Notes: generated by a model not told the origin, from the sequence alone. Shown: positions 7,793-17,038, numbered from the stretch's first letter. The stretch is 64,000 nt of DNA from Massilia sp. ZL223 (GCF_018119395.1 NZ_JAGPWD010000007.1:62001-126000), one strand, 5' to 3'. Made by a program: numbers and translations.

Positions 7793-10700
7793 ATGAAGCA
7801 CGCATCTTCCCTGCATCGTCCTCTCGCCGTCTCCCTGCTGGCGCTGGCTGTTTCCTCCGCCTGGGCCGCGCCGCTCGGCAGCCTGCGCAGCGTCAGCCCG
7901 GTCCAGGCCGACAGCCCGTCCTGGGACCTGGTGTCGGATTCCGGCGCCTTGGTGCGTGTCAGCCTGCCGCGTGCGGACGTGGTGCGCATCCAGGCCGGGC
8001 GCAAGGAACTGACCGGCCCCGGCGACAAGGCCGCAGCCATCGTGGTCGCCACGGCGTCGAAGGACGTGAAGCACGAATTCAAGGAAGAGAACGGCCAGCT
8101 GGTGCTGCGCACCGATGCGCTGACCCTGCGCGTGGACCGCAAGCCGCTGCGTTTCACCCTTTACCGCGCCGGCGAGACCCAGCCGTTGTGGCGCGAGCTC
8201 CAGGCGCTCGACCTCGGCGACAAGCAAAGCGTGCAGGTGCTCTCCAGCGACAAGGCCGAGCGCTTCTTCGGCGGCGGCCAGCAGAACGGGCGCTTCGAAT
8301 TCAAGGGCCGCGAACTGCCGGTCTCCTACTCGGGGGGCTGGGAAGAGGGCGACCGCCCGAATCCCGCGCCCTTCCTGATGAGTTCCCGCGGCTGGGGCAT
8401 GCTGCGCAACAGCTGGGCCGACGGCAACTACGACCTGCGTGAAGACAACCAGCTCACCCTGCAGCACGCCGAAGGGCGCTTCGACGCCTATTACTTTGTC
8501 GGCAAGTCGATGCACGAGGTGCTGGCCCGCTATACCGAATGGACCGGCCGCGCGCGCATGCTGCCGCGCTGGGCCCTGGAATACGGCGACGCCGACTGTT
8601 ATAACGACGGCGACAACGTCAAGAAGCCGGGCACGGTGCCGCGCGGCTGGAGCGACGGCCCCACCGGCAAGACGCCGGACGTGGTCGAGACCGTCGCCAA
8701 ACAATACCGCGAACACGACATGCCGGGCGGCTGGATCCTGCCGAACGACGGCTACGGCTGCGGCTACACGGCGCTGCCGGAGACCGTGCAGGGCCTGGCC
8801 AAACAGGGCTTCCGTACCGGCCTGTGGACCGAGAACGGCGTCGACAAGATCGCCTGGGAAGTCGGCCAGGCCGGCAGCCGCGTGCAGAAGCTCGACGTGG
8901 CCTGGACCGGCAAGGGCTACCAGTTCTCGCTGGACGCCAACAAGTCCGCCTACGACGGCATCCTGAATAACTCGAACAGCCGCCCCTTCATCTGGACCGT
9001 GATGGGCTGGGCCGGCACCCAGCGCTACGCGGTGGCCTGGACCGGCGACCAGAGCGCCAGCTGGGACTACATCCGCTGGCACGTGCCGACCCTGATCGGC
9101 TCGGGCCTGTCCGGCCAGGCCTATGCCACCGGCGACGTCGACGCCATCTTCGGCGGCAGCCCGGAAACCTATACCCGCGACCTGCAGTGGAAGAGCTTCA
9201 CCCCGGTGCTGATGGGGATGTCCGGCTGGTCGGCCAGCGCGCGCAAGCATCCATGGTGGTTCGACGAGCCTTACCGCAGCATCAACCGCCGCTACCTCAA
9301 GCTCAAGCTGCGCCTGACGCCCTACATGTACAACCTGACGCGCGAGGCCGAGGAAACCGGCGCGCCGATCGTGCGCGGCCTGATGTGGGATTACCCGAAC
9401 GACCCGGCCGCGCTGCTCGAGACGCACAAGTACCAGTTCCTGCTGGGCCGCGACCTGCTGGTGGCGCCGGTCTACCGCAGCCAGGCCGTGAGCCAGGGCT
9501 GGCGCAAGGGCATCCACCTGCCGCAGGGCCGCTGGATCGACTACTGGGACGGCCGCCAGGTCGTCGCCGGGGCGCAAGGGAAGGACATCGACCTCCAGGT
9601 CAGCCTCGACAAGCTGCCGGTCTTCGTGCGCGCCGGCGCCATCGTGCCGATGTATCCCGAGATGCTGTACGACGGCCACAAGCCGAAGGACAGGCTCACA
9701 CTCGACCTCTACCCGCAGGGCGAGTCCGCTTACACCCTGTATGAAGACGACGGCAATACCCGGCGCTACCAGCAGGGCGCGTTCAGCCGCCAGAAGATCG
9801 CGATGCGCGAGGCTGGAGGCAAGGTCGACGTCACCATCCACCCGGTCGAAGGTGCGTACGACGGCCAGGAAGCGAAGCGCGGCTACAGCCTGCGCATGCC
9901 CAGCCGCCAGCGTCCCACGAAGGTGCTGGCGCAAGGCGCCGCACTCAAAGAGCTCAGCCGCGCCGGGTTCGACGCCGCCGATGCGGGCTGGTTCTTCGAC
10001 GCCCAGGAGCGCCTCGGTACCGTGCACGTCAAGACCCCGAGCCAGGACATCCGCCAGGCGCTGGGCTTCACGCTGGAAGGCATCGCCCAGGCCGCGGGCG
10101 ACGACGCCTTCCCGGCCGCTCCGGCGCAAGGCCGCGCGCTGCCGCCGGACGCCATGGTCGTGGTGAACCGTCCTGCGGAAGAGCCGGGCCACCCGATGGA
10201 GAACGCCTTCGACGGCAACCCGGCCACCTGGTTCCGCACCGTGCGCAGCCAGGCTGTGAAGAGCGGCGCCCACGAATGGGTGATCGGCTTCACCGAACGC
10301 CGCCTGGTGGATGGCATCGAGATCGCGCCGCGCAGCGACGCTAACTGGAAGCATGGCCAGGTGCGCGACTACGAGATCTACCTGGCGGACACGAATGGCG
10401 AGTGGGGCGCGCCGGTCAAGCGCGGCCAGCTCACTCTGACCAAGGACACGCAGACCATCGCCTTCCCGGCCAGCGCCGGCCGCCTGCTGCGCTTCCGCGT
10501 GCTGAGCACGCAGAATCCGGACGGCAGCGGCGCCGCCAGCACCGATCCGATGGTGACGGCGGTCTCGGGTGACGCACCCGCCCGCGCCTTCGATGCCGCG
10601 GCCCCGGCCGAGGTGGCGCCGATCACCCTATCCGAATTCCGCATCCTCGAGCACCCGGTGCCGGAAGGCCAGGAACTGCGCCGCTACCTGAGCGAGCTGC

Positions 10701-11104
10701 CGCTGCCGAAGGCCCTCGGCCGCGACAAGCCCGCAAGCAAGGCGAGCGAAATGCGCATGAACGGCCTGCGCTTCAACAAGGGTGTCGGCATGGGCCCGGC
10801 CGGGCGCCTCGACCTGCAGCTGGGCGGCGCCTGGCGCCTGCTGCGCGCCGACCTGGGCGTGGACGACAGCTGCCGCGATGCAGGTGGGCTGCGCTTCCAG
10901 GTGTGGAGCGGCGAGCGCCTGCTCTACGACAGCGGCCTGGTGAAGGCGCCGGCCGTGGTCAAGCCCGAAATCGACGTGCGCGGACTGGGCCAGCTCAGCC
11001 TGCGAACCCTCGGCGCAACGGGCGCCCAGCCGGCCCGAACGTGCGGTAACTGGGCCAACGCCGTGTTGATCGGCACGGAAGGCGCCACGGTCAAGCCCCG
11101 CTAA
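7793..11104 (+). CDS. Secreted GH31 glycosidase with CBM32-like and NPCBM domains (candidate alpha-N-acetylgalactosaminidase)
   Basis: 1103 residues from ATG 7793, chosen because it begins a clean signal peptide (MKHASSLHRPLAVSLLALAV, cut after AWA). The GH31 N-terminal beta domain precedes a barrel with the nucleophile motif QKLDVAW (Asp about 368) and the acid/base motif AWTGDQSASW (Asp about 419). A discoidin/CBM32-like domain follows (about 785-905; AFDGNPATWFRT, DYEIYLAD), then a C-terminal NPCBM domain (about 970-1100; GLRFNKGVGMGP, LGVDDSCRDAGG). GH31 includes an alpha-N-acetylgalactosaminidase subfamily with similar appended domains. The flanking GH109 and GalNAc genes suggest that specificity, but alpha-galactosidase or alpha-glucosidase activity remains possible. 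It heads the plus-strand arm. Confidence 0.88.
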   Translation: MKHASSLHRPLAVSLLALAVSSAWAAPLGSLRSVSPVQADSPSWDLVSDSGALVRVSLPRADVVRIQAGRKELTGPGDKAAAIVVATASKDVKHEFKEENGQLVLRTDALTLRVDRKPLRFTLYRAGETQPLWRELQALDLGDKQSVQVLSSDKAERFFGGGQQNGRFEFKGRELPVSYSGGWEEGDRPNPAPFLMSSRGWGMLRNSWADGNYDLREDNQLTLQHAEGRFDAYYFVGKSMHEVLARYTEWTGRARMLPRWALEYGDADCYNDGDNVKKPGTVPRGWSDGPTGKTPDVVETVAKQYREHDMPGGWILPNDGYGCGYTALPETVQGLAKQGFRTGLWTENGVDKIAWEVGQAGSRVQKLDVAWTGKGYQFSLDANKSAYDGILNNSNSRPFIWTVMGWAGTQRYAVAWTGDQSASWDYIRWHVPTLIGSGLSGQAYATGDVDAIFGGSPETYTRDLQWKSFTPVLMGMSGWSASARKHPWWFDEPYRSINRRYLKLKLRLTPYMYNLTREAEETGAPIVRGLMWDYPNDPAALLETHKYQFLLGRDLLVAPVYRSQAVSQGWRKGIHLPQGRWIDYWDGRQVVAGAQGKDIDLQVSLDKLPVFVRAGAIVPMYPEMLYDGHKPKDRLTLDLYPQGESAYTLYEDDGNTRRYQQGAFSRQKIAMREAGGKVDVTIHPVEGAYDGQEAKRGYSLRMPSRQRPTKVLAQGAALKELSRAGFDAADAGWFFDAQERLGTVHVKTPSQDIRQALGFTLEGIAQAAGDDAFPAAPAQGRALPPDAMVVVNRPAEEPGHPMENAFDGNPATWFRTVRSQAVKSGAHEWVIGFTERRLVDGIEIAPRSDANWKHGQVRDYEIYLADTNGEWGAPVKRGQLTLTKDTQTIAFPASAGRLLRFRVLSTQNPDGSGAASTDPMVTAVSGDAPARAFDAAAPAEVAPITLSEFRILEHPVPEGQELRRYLSELPLPKALGRDKPASKASEMRMNGLRFNKGVGMGPAGRLDLQLGGAWRLLRADLGVDDSCRDAGGLRFQVWSGERLLYDSGLVKAPAVVKPEIDVRGLGQLSLRTLGATGAQPARTCGNWANAVLIGTEGATVKPR

Positions 11105-11142
11105 GTACTTCAACCTCAAGCGATGTCGGAGCCCCCTCCTTG

Positions 11143-11162
11143 GAGCGGGGAGGGCCCCGCTC
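11143..11162 (+). other. Hairpin between GH31 and GH109 genes
   Basis: GAGCGGGG and CCCCGCTC form perfect 8-bp arms around AGGG. No T-run follows, so it is not a standard intrinsic terminator. It could moderate read-through or protect transcript ends between the two glycosidase genes. Confidence 0.4.
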
Positions 11163-11196
11163 ATCCCTCGCATCGAAAAAAAGACGGAGACAGCAT

Positions 11197-12558
11197 ATGA
11201 AACGACGCAATTTTCTTTCCCTGGGTTCGGCGCTGGCAGGCAGCGCGCTGTCGGCAGGCGTGATGTCGAGCGCTTCGGCGGCCAGCCGCGAGCGCCTGCG
11301 CATCGGCATGATCGGCACCGGCATGCGCGGCCAGGTCCTGCTGCGCGAACTGGTGCGCCGTGACGACGTCGACGTGGTGGCGCTGTGCGACATCGAGCCG
11401 ATCATGCTGGGCCGCGCGGTCGAGATGGTGACCAAGGCCGGCAAGGCGCGTCCCGCCACCTTCGGCGAGAACGGCCATAGCCTGGACTACCGCCGCATGC
11501 TGGACGCCAGCAAGCTCGATGGCGTGATCATCGCCACGCCCTGGGAATGGCATGCGCCGATGGCGATCGAGGCCATGCGCGCCAAGGTGCCGGTCGGCTG
11601 CGAAGTGGTGGCCGGCGTGACCCTGCAGGACCACTGGGACGTGCTGGATGCCCAGCTCAAGACCGGCACCCCCTACATGCTGCTCGAGAACGTCTGCTAC
11701 CGCCGCGACGTGCTGGCGGTGCTGCGCATGGTGCGCTCCGGCCTGTTCGGCGAACTGGTGCACCTGCAGGGCGGCTACCAGCACGACCTGCGGGCCGTGA
11801 AGTTCAACAGCGGCGATCCGGCCAAGCCCTACGGCGGCGGCGTGGAATTCGGCCAGAAGGGCTGGTCCGAGGCGCGCTGGCGCACCGAGCACTCGGTGCG
11901 CCGCAACGGCGAGCTGTATCCGAGCCATGGCATCGGCCCGATCGCCATGTACACCAACATCAACCGCGGCAACCGCTTCACCCGCATCAATGCCTTCGCC
12001 AGCAAGGCGGCCGGGCTGCACGACTACGTGCAGCGCCAGGGCGGCAAGGACCACCCCAACGGGAAGACCCGTTTCAGCCTGGGCGACCTGGTAACCACCA
12101 CGCTCTCCTGCGACAACGGCGAGACCATCATCCTGCAGCATGACACTTCGCTGCCGCGTCCGTATTCGCTGGGCTTCCGCGTGCAGGGCACGCGCGGCCT
12201 GTGGATGGACCTGAACCGCTCGGTGCACGTGGAAGGCGTGAGCAAGCCCCACGAATGGGACGACTTCAAGCAGTGGCAGGACAAGTACGAGCACCCGCTC
12301 TGGCGCAAGTACGGCGAACGCGCGGCGAGCGCAGGCCACGGCGGCATGGACTTCTTCGTGATCCACGCCTTTATCGAGGCGCTGAAGGAGAACGCGCCGA
12401 TGCCAATCGATATCTACGACGCCATCACCTGGAGCGCGATCACGCCGCTGTCCGAGCAGTCGATCGCCCTCGGCTTCCAGACCCTCGACTTCCCGGACTT
12501 CACGGGCGGCCAGTGGCGCAACCGCAAACCGATCTTCGCTTTCGACGACCGCTATTGA
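11197..12558 (+). CDS. GH109 family alpha-N-acetylgalactosaminidase, Tat-exported
   Basis: 453 residues starting at ATG 11197 with a twin-arginine signal (MKRRNFLSLGSALAGSAL, cut near ASA). It is a Gfo/Idh/MocA-fold enzyme: the NAD-binding GMIGTGMRGQ is followed by signatures that follow the characterised GH109 alpha-N-acetylgalactosaminidase closely: ATPWEWH, LENVCYRRDV, GELVHLQGGYQHDLR, GVEFGQKGWSEARWRT, NGELYPSHGIGP, DINRGNR-like NINRGNR and AGHGGMDFF. GH109 enzymes hydrolyse terminal alpha-GalNAc (blood group A, mucin caps) by an NAD-dependent redox mechanism; the YPSHG Tyr/His pair is present. Tat export suits a protein folded around NAD. Probably co-transcribed with the GH31 gene. Confidence 0.93.
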   Translation: MKRRNFLSLGSALAGSALSAGVMSSASAASRERLRIGMIGTGMRGQVLLRELVRRDDVDVVALCDIEPIMLGRAVEMVTKAGKARPATFGENGHSLDYRRMLDASKLDGVIIATPWEWHAPMAIEAMRAKVPVGCEVVAGVTLQDHWDVLDAQLKTGTPYMLLENVCYRRDVLAVLRMVRSGLFGELVHLQGGYQHDLRAVKFNSGDPAKPYGGGVEFGQKGWSEARWRTEHSVRRNGELYPSHGIGPIAMYTNINRGNRFTRINAFASKAAGLHDYVQRQGGKDHPNGKTRFSLGDLVTTTLSCDNGETIILQHDTSLPRPYSLGFRVQGTRGLWMDLNRSVHVEGVSKPHEWDDFKQWQDKYEHPLWRKYGERAASAGHGGMDFFVIHAFIEALKENAPMPIDIYDAITWSAITPLSEQSIALGFQTLDFPDFTGGQWRNRKPIFAFDDRY

Positions 12559-12596
12559 TGCGGACTCATGCTGTTCCACACCTCGAGGAGAACCAG

Positions 12597-13895
12597 ATGA
12601 AATCCAGGATGCTGATGTTGAATGCCGTCGCAATCGCCTTGCTGGGTTGCGCCCATGTCCACGCCGAACCGCGCGCAGCCGCAGACCCGACGGCGGGCAA
12701 GAAGGCGGTGGTGGCGGCGCCGCTGAACGTGGCGCTGGCTGGCAATGCCTTCGTGACGACGGCGGGCGCCGGTGCGACCGAGACCATCACCGCGAATGGC
12801 CTGTCCAACTGGACCAATCCGTCCACCGTCACCAGCATCTGGTTCCGGATGGCGCAGGCGGGCAGCGCCACCATTGGCCTGGACGCCAGCCTGTCCGGCA
12901 GCAAGAGCAGCACCATGCGCGTCACCGTCGACGGCGCGCCGTACACGCTGGCGCTGAGCAAGGGCGCGAAGAAGACCTACACCGTCGGCACGCTCGATCT
13001 GCCGGCCGGCTACATCAAGGTCGACTTGCAGGGCGTGAGCAAGGACGGCGGCTATTTCGGCGACGTCGCCGGCCTCACCGTCGACACGGCGACGCCGGTC
13101 AATTATGCGAATGACGCCGCCAACTACTACTGGTCGCGGCGCGGCCCCTCGGTCCACCTGGGCTTTGCGGTGCCGGCGAATACCGAATACTTCTACAGCG
13201 AGCTGTCGGTGCCGGTGGGGCAGGACGCGATCGGCTCCTACTACATGGCCAACGGTTTCAATGGCGGCTACTTCGGCATCCAGGTCAATTCGCCGTCCGA
13301 GCGCCGCGTGCTGTTCTCGATCTGGGACGCCGACAACGGCGCCAAGACCACCCTGGTGGGCAAGGGGGCGGGCGTGGTGGACAACGGCTTCGGCGGCGAA
13401 GGCACGGGCGGCCAGTCCTACCTGCTGTACAACTGGGTGGCGGGCAATACCTACCGCTTCGTCACCCGCGTGCGCCCGGATGGCGCCGGCGCCACCGATT
13501 TCTCGGCCTGGTTCTTCGCGCCGGAAACCGGCGCCTGGCGCTACATCGCCACCTGGAAGCGCCCGGCGACCACGACCTACCACGCGGGCGTGTATTCCTT
13601 CCTCGAGAACTTCCTGGACACCAAGGGCTACCTGGGCCGCCTGGCCGAATACGGCAACCAGTGGGCGCGCTCCACCAGCGGGACCTGGAGCGAGATCACC
13701 AATGCGCGCTTCACCGGCGACGCCACCGCCGCCAACGCCCAGCGCATGGACTACGCGGGCGGGCTGCGTGGCAGTGCTTTCTACCTGCGCAACGGCGGCT
13801 TTTTCAGCGACTACGTCCCGATCAACCAGAACTTCACCCGTCCCGCACTGGGCCTCGCGCCCGGCGTGGACGTGAACACGCTCCCCATGCAGTAA
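12597..13895 (+). CDS. Exported DUF5077/DUF3472 protein in the GalNAc glycan locus
   Basis: 432 residues. ATG 12597 is preceded by a GAGGAG ribosome site and begins an export signal; IALLGC is a possible lipobox, with cleavage after VHA as the alternative. The N-terminal half is a DUF5077-type beta domain (VALAGNAFVTTAGAG, RVTVDGAPYTLAL, GYIKVDLQGVSKDGG) and the C-terminal half is DUF3472 (SVHLGFAVPANTEYFYSELSV, GYFGIQVNSPSERRVLFSIWD, YSFLENFLDTKGY). Both families are uncharacterised and common in glycan-use loci. Lying between GH109 and the TonB receptor, it is probably a surface or periplasmic glycan-binding factor; an enzymatic role is not excluded. Confidence 0.82.
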   Translation: MKSRMLMLNAVAIALLGCAHVHAEPRAAADPTAGKKAVVAAPLNVALAGNAFVTTAGAGATETITANGLSNWTNPSTVTSIWFRMAQAGSATIGLDASLSGSKSSTMRVTVDGAPYTLALSKGAKKTYTVGTLDLPAGYIKVDLQGVSKDGGYFGDVAGLTVDTATPVNYANDAANYYWSRRGPSVHLGFAVPANTEYFYSELSVPVGQDAIGSYYMANGFNGGYFGIQVNSPSERRVLFSIWDADNGAKTTLVGKGAGVVDNGFGGEGTGGQSYLLYNWVAGNTYRFVTRVRPDGAGATDFSAWFFAPETGAWRYIATWKRPATTTYHAGVYSFLENFLDTKGYLGRLAEYGNQWARSTSGTWSEITNARFTGDATAANAQRMDYAGGLRGSAFYLRNGGFFSDYVPINQNFTRPALGLAPGVDVNTLPMQ

Positions 13896-13934
13896 GCGAT
13901 TTACACACAACTATTATTACAAAAGGAGAGGCAC

Positions 13935-16919
13935 TTGAAACTCAAGACACTGATCGCCGCGCTGGCGGCCGCAGGAATGGCGTCGAGCGCACTGGCCGCC
14001 GGCCAGGTGGATGACAAAACGACCAACAAGGAGGAGGGCAAGCCCGAGAAGATGGCGCGGGTCGAAGTGACCGGCTCCAGCCTGAAGCGCATCAACGCCG
14101 AAACCGCCTCGCCGGTGCAGGTAGTGGACGCCAAGCAGATCGAGAACATGGGCGCCCGCACCCTGATGCAGGTGCTGGACAACCTGCCGGCGGCGCGTCC
14201 CGCCCAGCAGGACTTCCGCTCGATGTTCACCGGTTCGGACGGCGCCTCGCAGGCCAACCTGCGCGGCCTCGGCGCCCAGGGCACCCTGGTGCTGCTCAAC
14301 GGCCGCCGGTTGTCCTTCTATGGCGCGCCGTCCGGCTTCCAGACCATGTTCGTGAACATCGACGCCATTCCGGCGGCGGCGATCGAACGCATGGAAGTCC
14401 TGACCGACGGCGCTTCGGCGGTCTACGGTTCGGACGCGGTGGCCGGCGTGATCAACGTGATCACCAAGAAGAACTACCAGGGCCTGGAAGCGCGCGCCAG
14501 CTATGACACGTCCGCCGATGTCAAGTCCTACGGCGAGAAGCAGGGCAGCCTGCTGTTCGGCACCGGCGACCTGGCCGAAGACGGCTACAACATCTATGGC
14601 TCGGTCAACGTCTACCAGCGCGACCGCATTTCGCTGGCCGACACCTACGACAAGCGCCCCGATTACTTCTACGTCAACAATCCGAACTTCATCTCCAACT
14701 TCCGCATCGGCACCGGCAGTGAGCCGGGCGTGCTGAATCCGGGCACCCTGTTCGTGTTCGACCCGGCGCGCAACAACGCCCGCGTCCAGCGCGCCGTCAA
14801 CGGCTGCCCGACCGCGATCACCGAAGCCTCCGGTACGCGCTGTATCTGGAACAACCTGCCGTACGCGCTCGATACCGGCCCGACCTCGGACCGCATCACC
14901 GGCTACCTGGCCGGCCGCAAGCGCTTCGGCGGCGGCCTGGAAGGCTTCGCGGAAGCGGCATACACCCACATCCGCATGCGCGGCGAGAACGGCCCGCGCA
15001 GCTTCAACAGCGGCAGCACCAGCAACTGGTTTGCGCGCAACACCGGCACCAAGCTGAATACCTTCGTCAATCCCTACCTGGGCCCGAACAACGTCTACCT
15101 GCAGGGCAGGCTGTCGCCGGAGATGGCGGCCATGATGGGCGGCGCGGCCGGCCTGAACTACCTGATGCAGGACGCCGTCGGCCACTTCGGCCAGAAAAAC
15201 GTGGACGACAGCTACCGCGCGGTGGCCGGCCTGCGCGGCAGCGTATTCGGCGACTGGGAATTCGAGACCGCGCTGAGCATCGCAGGCAGCCACTCGACCC
15301 TGTACCAGACCGTGAACATCAACACCGCCGGTTTCGCCAAGGCTTTCGGCCCGTTCACGACCGACCCGGTCACCGGCCGCACCTATATCGCGGACAACCC
15401 GGCCTATAAATTCGGCGAAATCAGCGAGGCCAATGCCGCGCTGCTGCGCGAAGCCTACCCGACCTTCGACATCCAGTCCTGGACCAAGCTGATCACCTGG
15501 GACGGCAAGATCGAAGGCACGCTGATGAAGCTGGGCGACCGCGAAGTGCGCGCCGCCTTCGGGGCCAACCTGATGCGCGAAAGCTTCGACACCCCGGGCA
15601 ATGCCGACGCGGCGAATGGCCTGATCACCCAGCAGGGCGGTTCCTGGTTCGACGGCGAGCGCACCATCAGCGCGGTGTTCGGCGAAGTGGTGGTCCCGGT
15701 GACCGACAAGCTCGAAGTCAACGCCGCCGCGCGCCTGGACAAGTACCCGAACTTCAGCGCCAACCTGGCGCCGAAGATCGGCGTGGTGTGGCGCGCGCGT
15801 CCCGAGGTGATGGTGCGCGGCACATATTCCGAAGGCTTCCGCGCCCCGAACCTGGCCGAATCCGGCTCGGGCGGCGTGTTCGCCCAGGTGGGCGGCATCC
15901 GCGACACCGTGCGCTGCGACGAGACCAACGCCATCGCCAACCTGTTGATGAAATCGGCGATCGCCACCGAGGTCGACCTGGGCAAGAGCCTGTTCAACTC
16001 CAACTGCTCGACCACGGTGGGCGGCCTGACCCCGCCGAACCCGGACCTGCAGCCGGAGAAGGCCAAGATCGCGACCGTGGGCCTGGTGCTGCAGCCGATC
16101 AAGGACCTCAGCATCTCGTTCGACTACTGGTACGTGAAGCGCCGCAACGAGATCGTGCGCCAGGACTTCAACGAGCTGTTCACCGAACTGGTCGACCAGT
16201 ACGGCCCGGGCCTGGCCGGCACCGACAAGGCGATCCGCAACGCCCTGACCGACGCCGACCGCGCCAACATGGCGGCCGTGGCCACCATGTGCGCCAACCC
16301 GGCCAATGCGGCGGCCTGCGCCGGCGGCCTGCCGACCTACTCGGTGGGCAACCTGGGCGGCCTGATCAACTCCTACCTGAACCGCGGCAGCACGCTGGTC
16401 GACGGCTTCGACATCGACGCGCGCACCCGTTTCTCGCTGGGGAACTGGGGCAAGCTGAACACCGGCGCCGCGGTGACGATCCGCCGCCGCGAGACCTACG
16501 ACTACGGCGACGGCAGCGGTTTCTCGGGCAACTACGTCGGCTACTACGACTCGCCGCGCGTGCGCGGCACGGTCAACGCGGATTGGATGTACGGTAACTT
16601 CACCACCAGCCTGTTCGTGAACTACACGGGCGGGACCAAGTGGGCCTACGGCGACTACGACACCGACAACACGCCGGAGAACTGCACCGCGGCGGGTGTG
16701 TCGCTGCCGGAAGAGCTGTGCGACGGCGCCCCGTCGTACACGACGGTGAACCTGGGCTTCAACTGGAAACCGATGAAGAACCTGAACCTGGGTATCAACA
16801 TCAAGAACGTGCTCGACAAGAAACCGTACTACGATCCGAACGGCTGGGAAGGCTACAACCACAGCCAGAACCTGTTTGGGCGCCAGTTCGCGTTCTCGGC
16901 AAGCTACAAGTTCTGGTAA
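13935..16919 (+). CDS. TonB-dependent receptor, probable GalNAc-glycan importer
   Basis: 994 residues. Translation appears to start at TTG 13935, 4 bp after a strong AAGGAGAG site; it gives a good signal peptide (KLKTLIAALAAAGMASSALA) and no ATG does. A plug domain follows (VEVTGSSLKRINAETASPVQ, LRGLGAQGTLVLLNGRRLS, IERMEVLTDGASAVYGSDAVAGVINVI), then a 22-strand-type barrel ending in the aromatic FAFSASYKFW. As last gene of the plus arm it likely imports oligosaccharides released or held by the GH31, GH109 and DUF3472 proteins. The 31-bp inverted repeats just downstream may end the transcript. Confidence 0.92.
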   Translation: MKLKTLIAALAAAGMASSALAAGQVDDKTTNKEEGKPEKMARVEVTGSSLKRINAETASPVQVVDAKQIENMGARTLMQVLDNLPAARPAQQDFRSMFTGSDGASQANLRGLGAQGTLVLLNGRRLSFYGAPSGFQTMFVNIDAIPAAAIERMEVLTDGASAVYGSDAVAGVINVITKKNYQGLEARASYDTSADVKSYGEKQGSLLFGTGDLAEDGYNIYGSVNVYQRDRISLADTYDKRPDYFYVNNPNFISNFRIGTGSEPGVLNPGTLFVFDPARNNARVQRAVNGCPTAITEASGTRCIWNNLPYALDTGPTSDRITGYLAGRKRFGGGLEGFAEAAYTHIRMRGENGPRSFNSGSTSNWFARNTGTKLNTFVNPYLGPNNVYLQGRLSPEMAAMMGGAAGLNYLMQDAVGHFGQKNVDDSYRAVAGLRGSVFGDWEFETALSIAGSHSTLYQTVNINTAGFAKAFGPFTTDPVTGRTYIADNPAYKFGEISEANAALLREAYPTFDIQSWTKLITWDGKIEGTLMKLGDREVRAAFGANLMRESFDTPGNADAANGLITQQGGSWFDGERTISAVFGEVVVPVTDKLEVNAAARLDKYPNFSANLAPKIGVVWRARPEVMVRGTYSEGFRAPNLAESGSGGVFAQVGGIRDTVRCDETNAIANLLMKSAIATEVDLGKSLFNSNCSTTVGGLTPPNPDLQPEKAKIATVGLVLQPIKDLSISFDYWYVKRRNEIVRQDFNELFTELVDQYGPGLAGTDKAIRNALTDADRANMAAVATMCANPANAAACAGGLPTYSVGNLGGLINSYLNRGSTLVDGFDIDARTRFSLGNWGKLNTGAAVTIRRRETYDYGDGSGFSGNYVGYYDSPRVRGTVNADWMYGNFTTSLFVNYTGGTKWAYGDYDTDNTPENCTAAGVSLPEELCDGAPSYTTVNLGFNWKPMKNLNLGINIKNVLDKKPYYDPNGWEGYNHSQNLFGRQFAFSASYKFW

Positions 16920-16953
16920 GCCGCGAAGTAATCTAGTTTAGTTAGCATCCAAA

Positions 16954-17038
16954 CGTCGTCCCGGCGAAGGCCGGGACCCAAGTTTAGCGTCTCAGTAACG
17001 CTCGCAGAACTTGGGTCCCGGCCTTCGCCGGGACGACG
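16954..17038. repeat. Perfect 31-bp inverted repeat pair (REP/BIME-like)
   Basis: The arm at 16954-16984 (beginning CGTCGTCCCGGCGAAGG) is the exact reverse complement of 17008-17038, separated by 23 bp. Each arm also contains its own small dyad (CCGGC/GCCGG). The AACTTGGGTCCC end recurs at 40023-40056. This fits a dispersed extragenic palindrome and may also act as a bidirectional terminator. Confidence 0.8.

Noticed and set aside
7760..10354. An 864-codon frame antisense to the GH31 gene
   Set aside because: Antisense shadow with no motifs; the GH31 domains and signal peptide lie on the plus strand.
13917..16862. A 981-codon open frame antisense to the TonB receptor
   Set aside because: Low-complexity, His/Gln/Arg/Val-rich protein with no motif; a GC-rich shadow of the receptor gene, which has a signal peptide and a full domain set.
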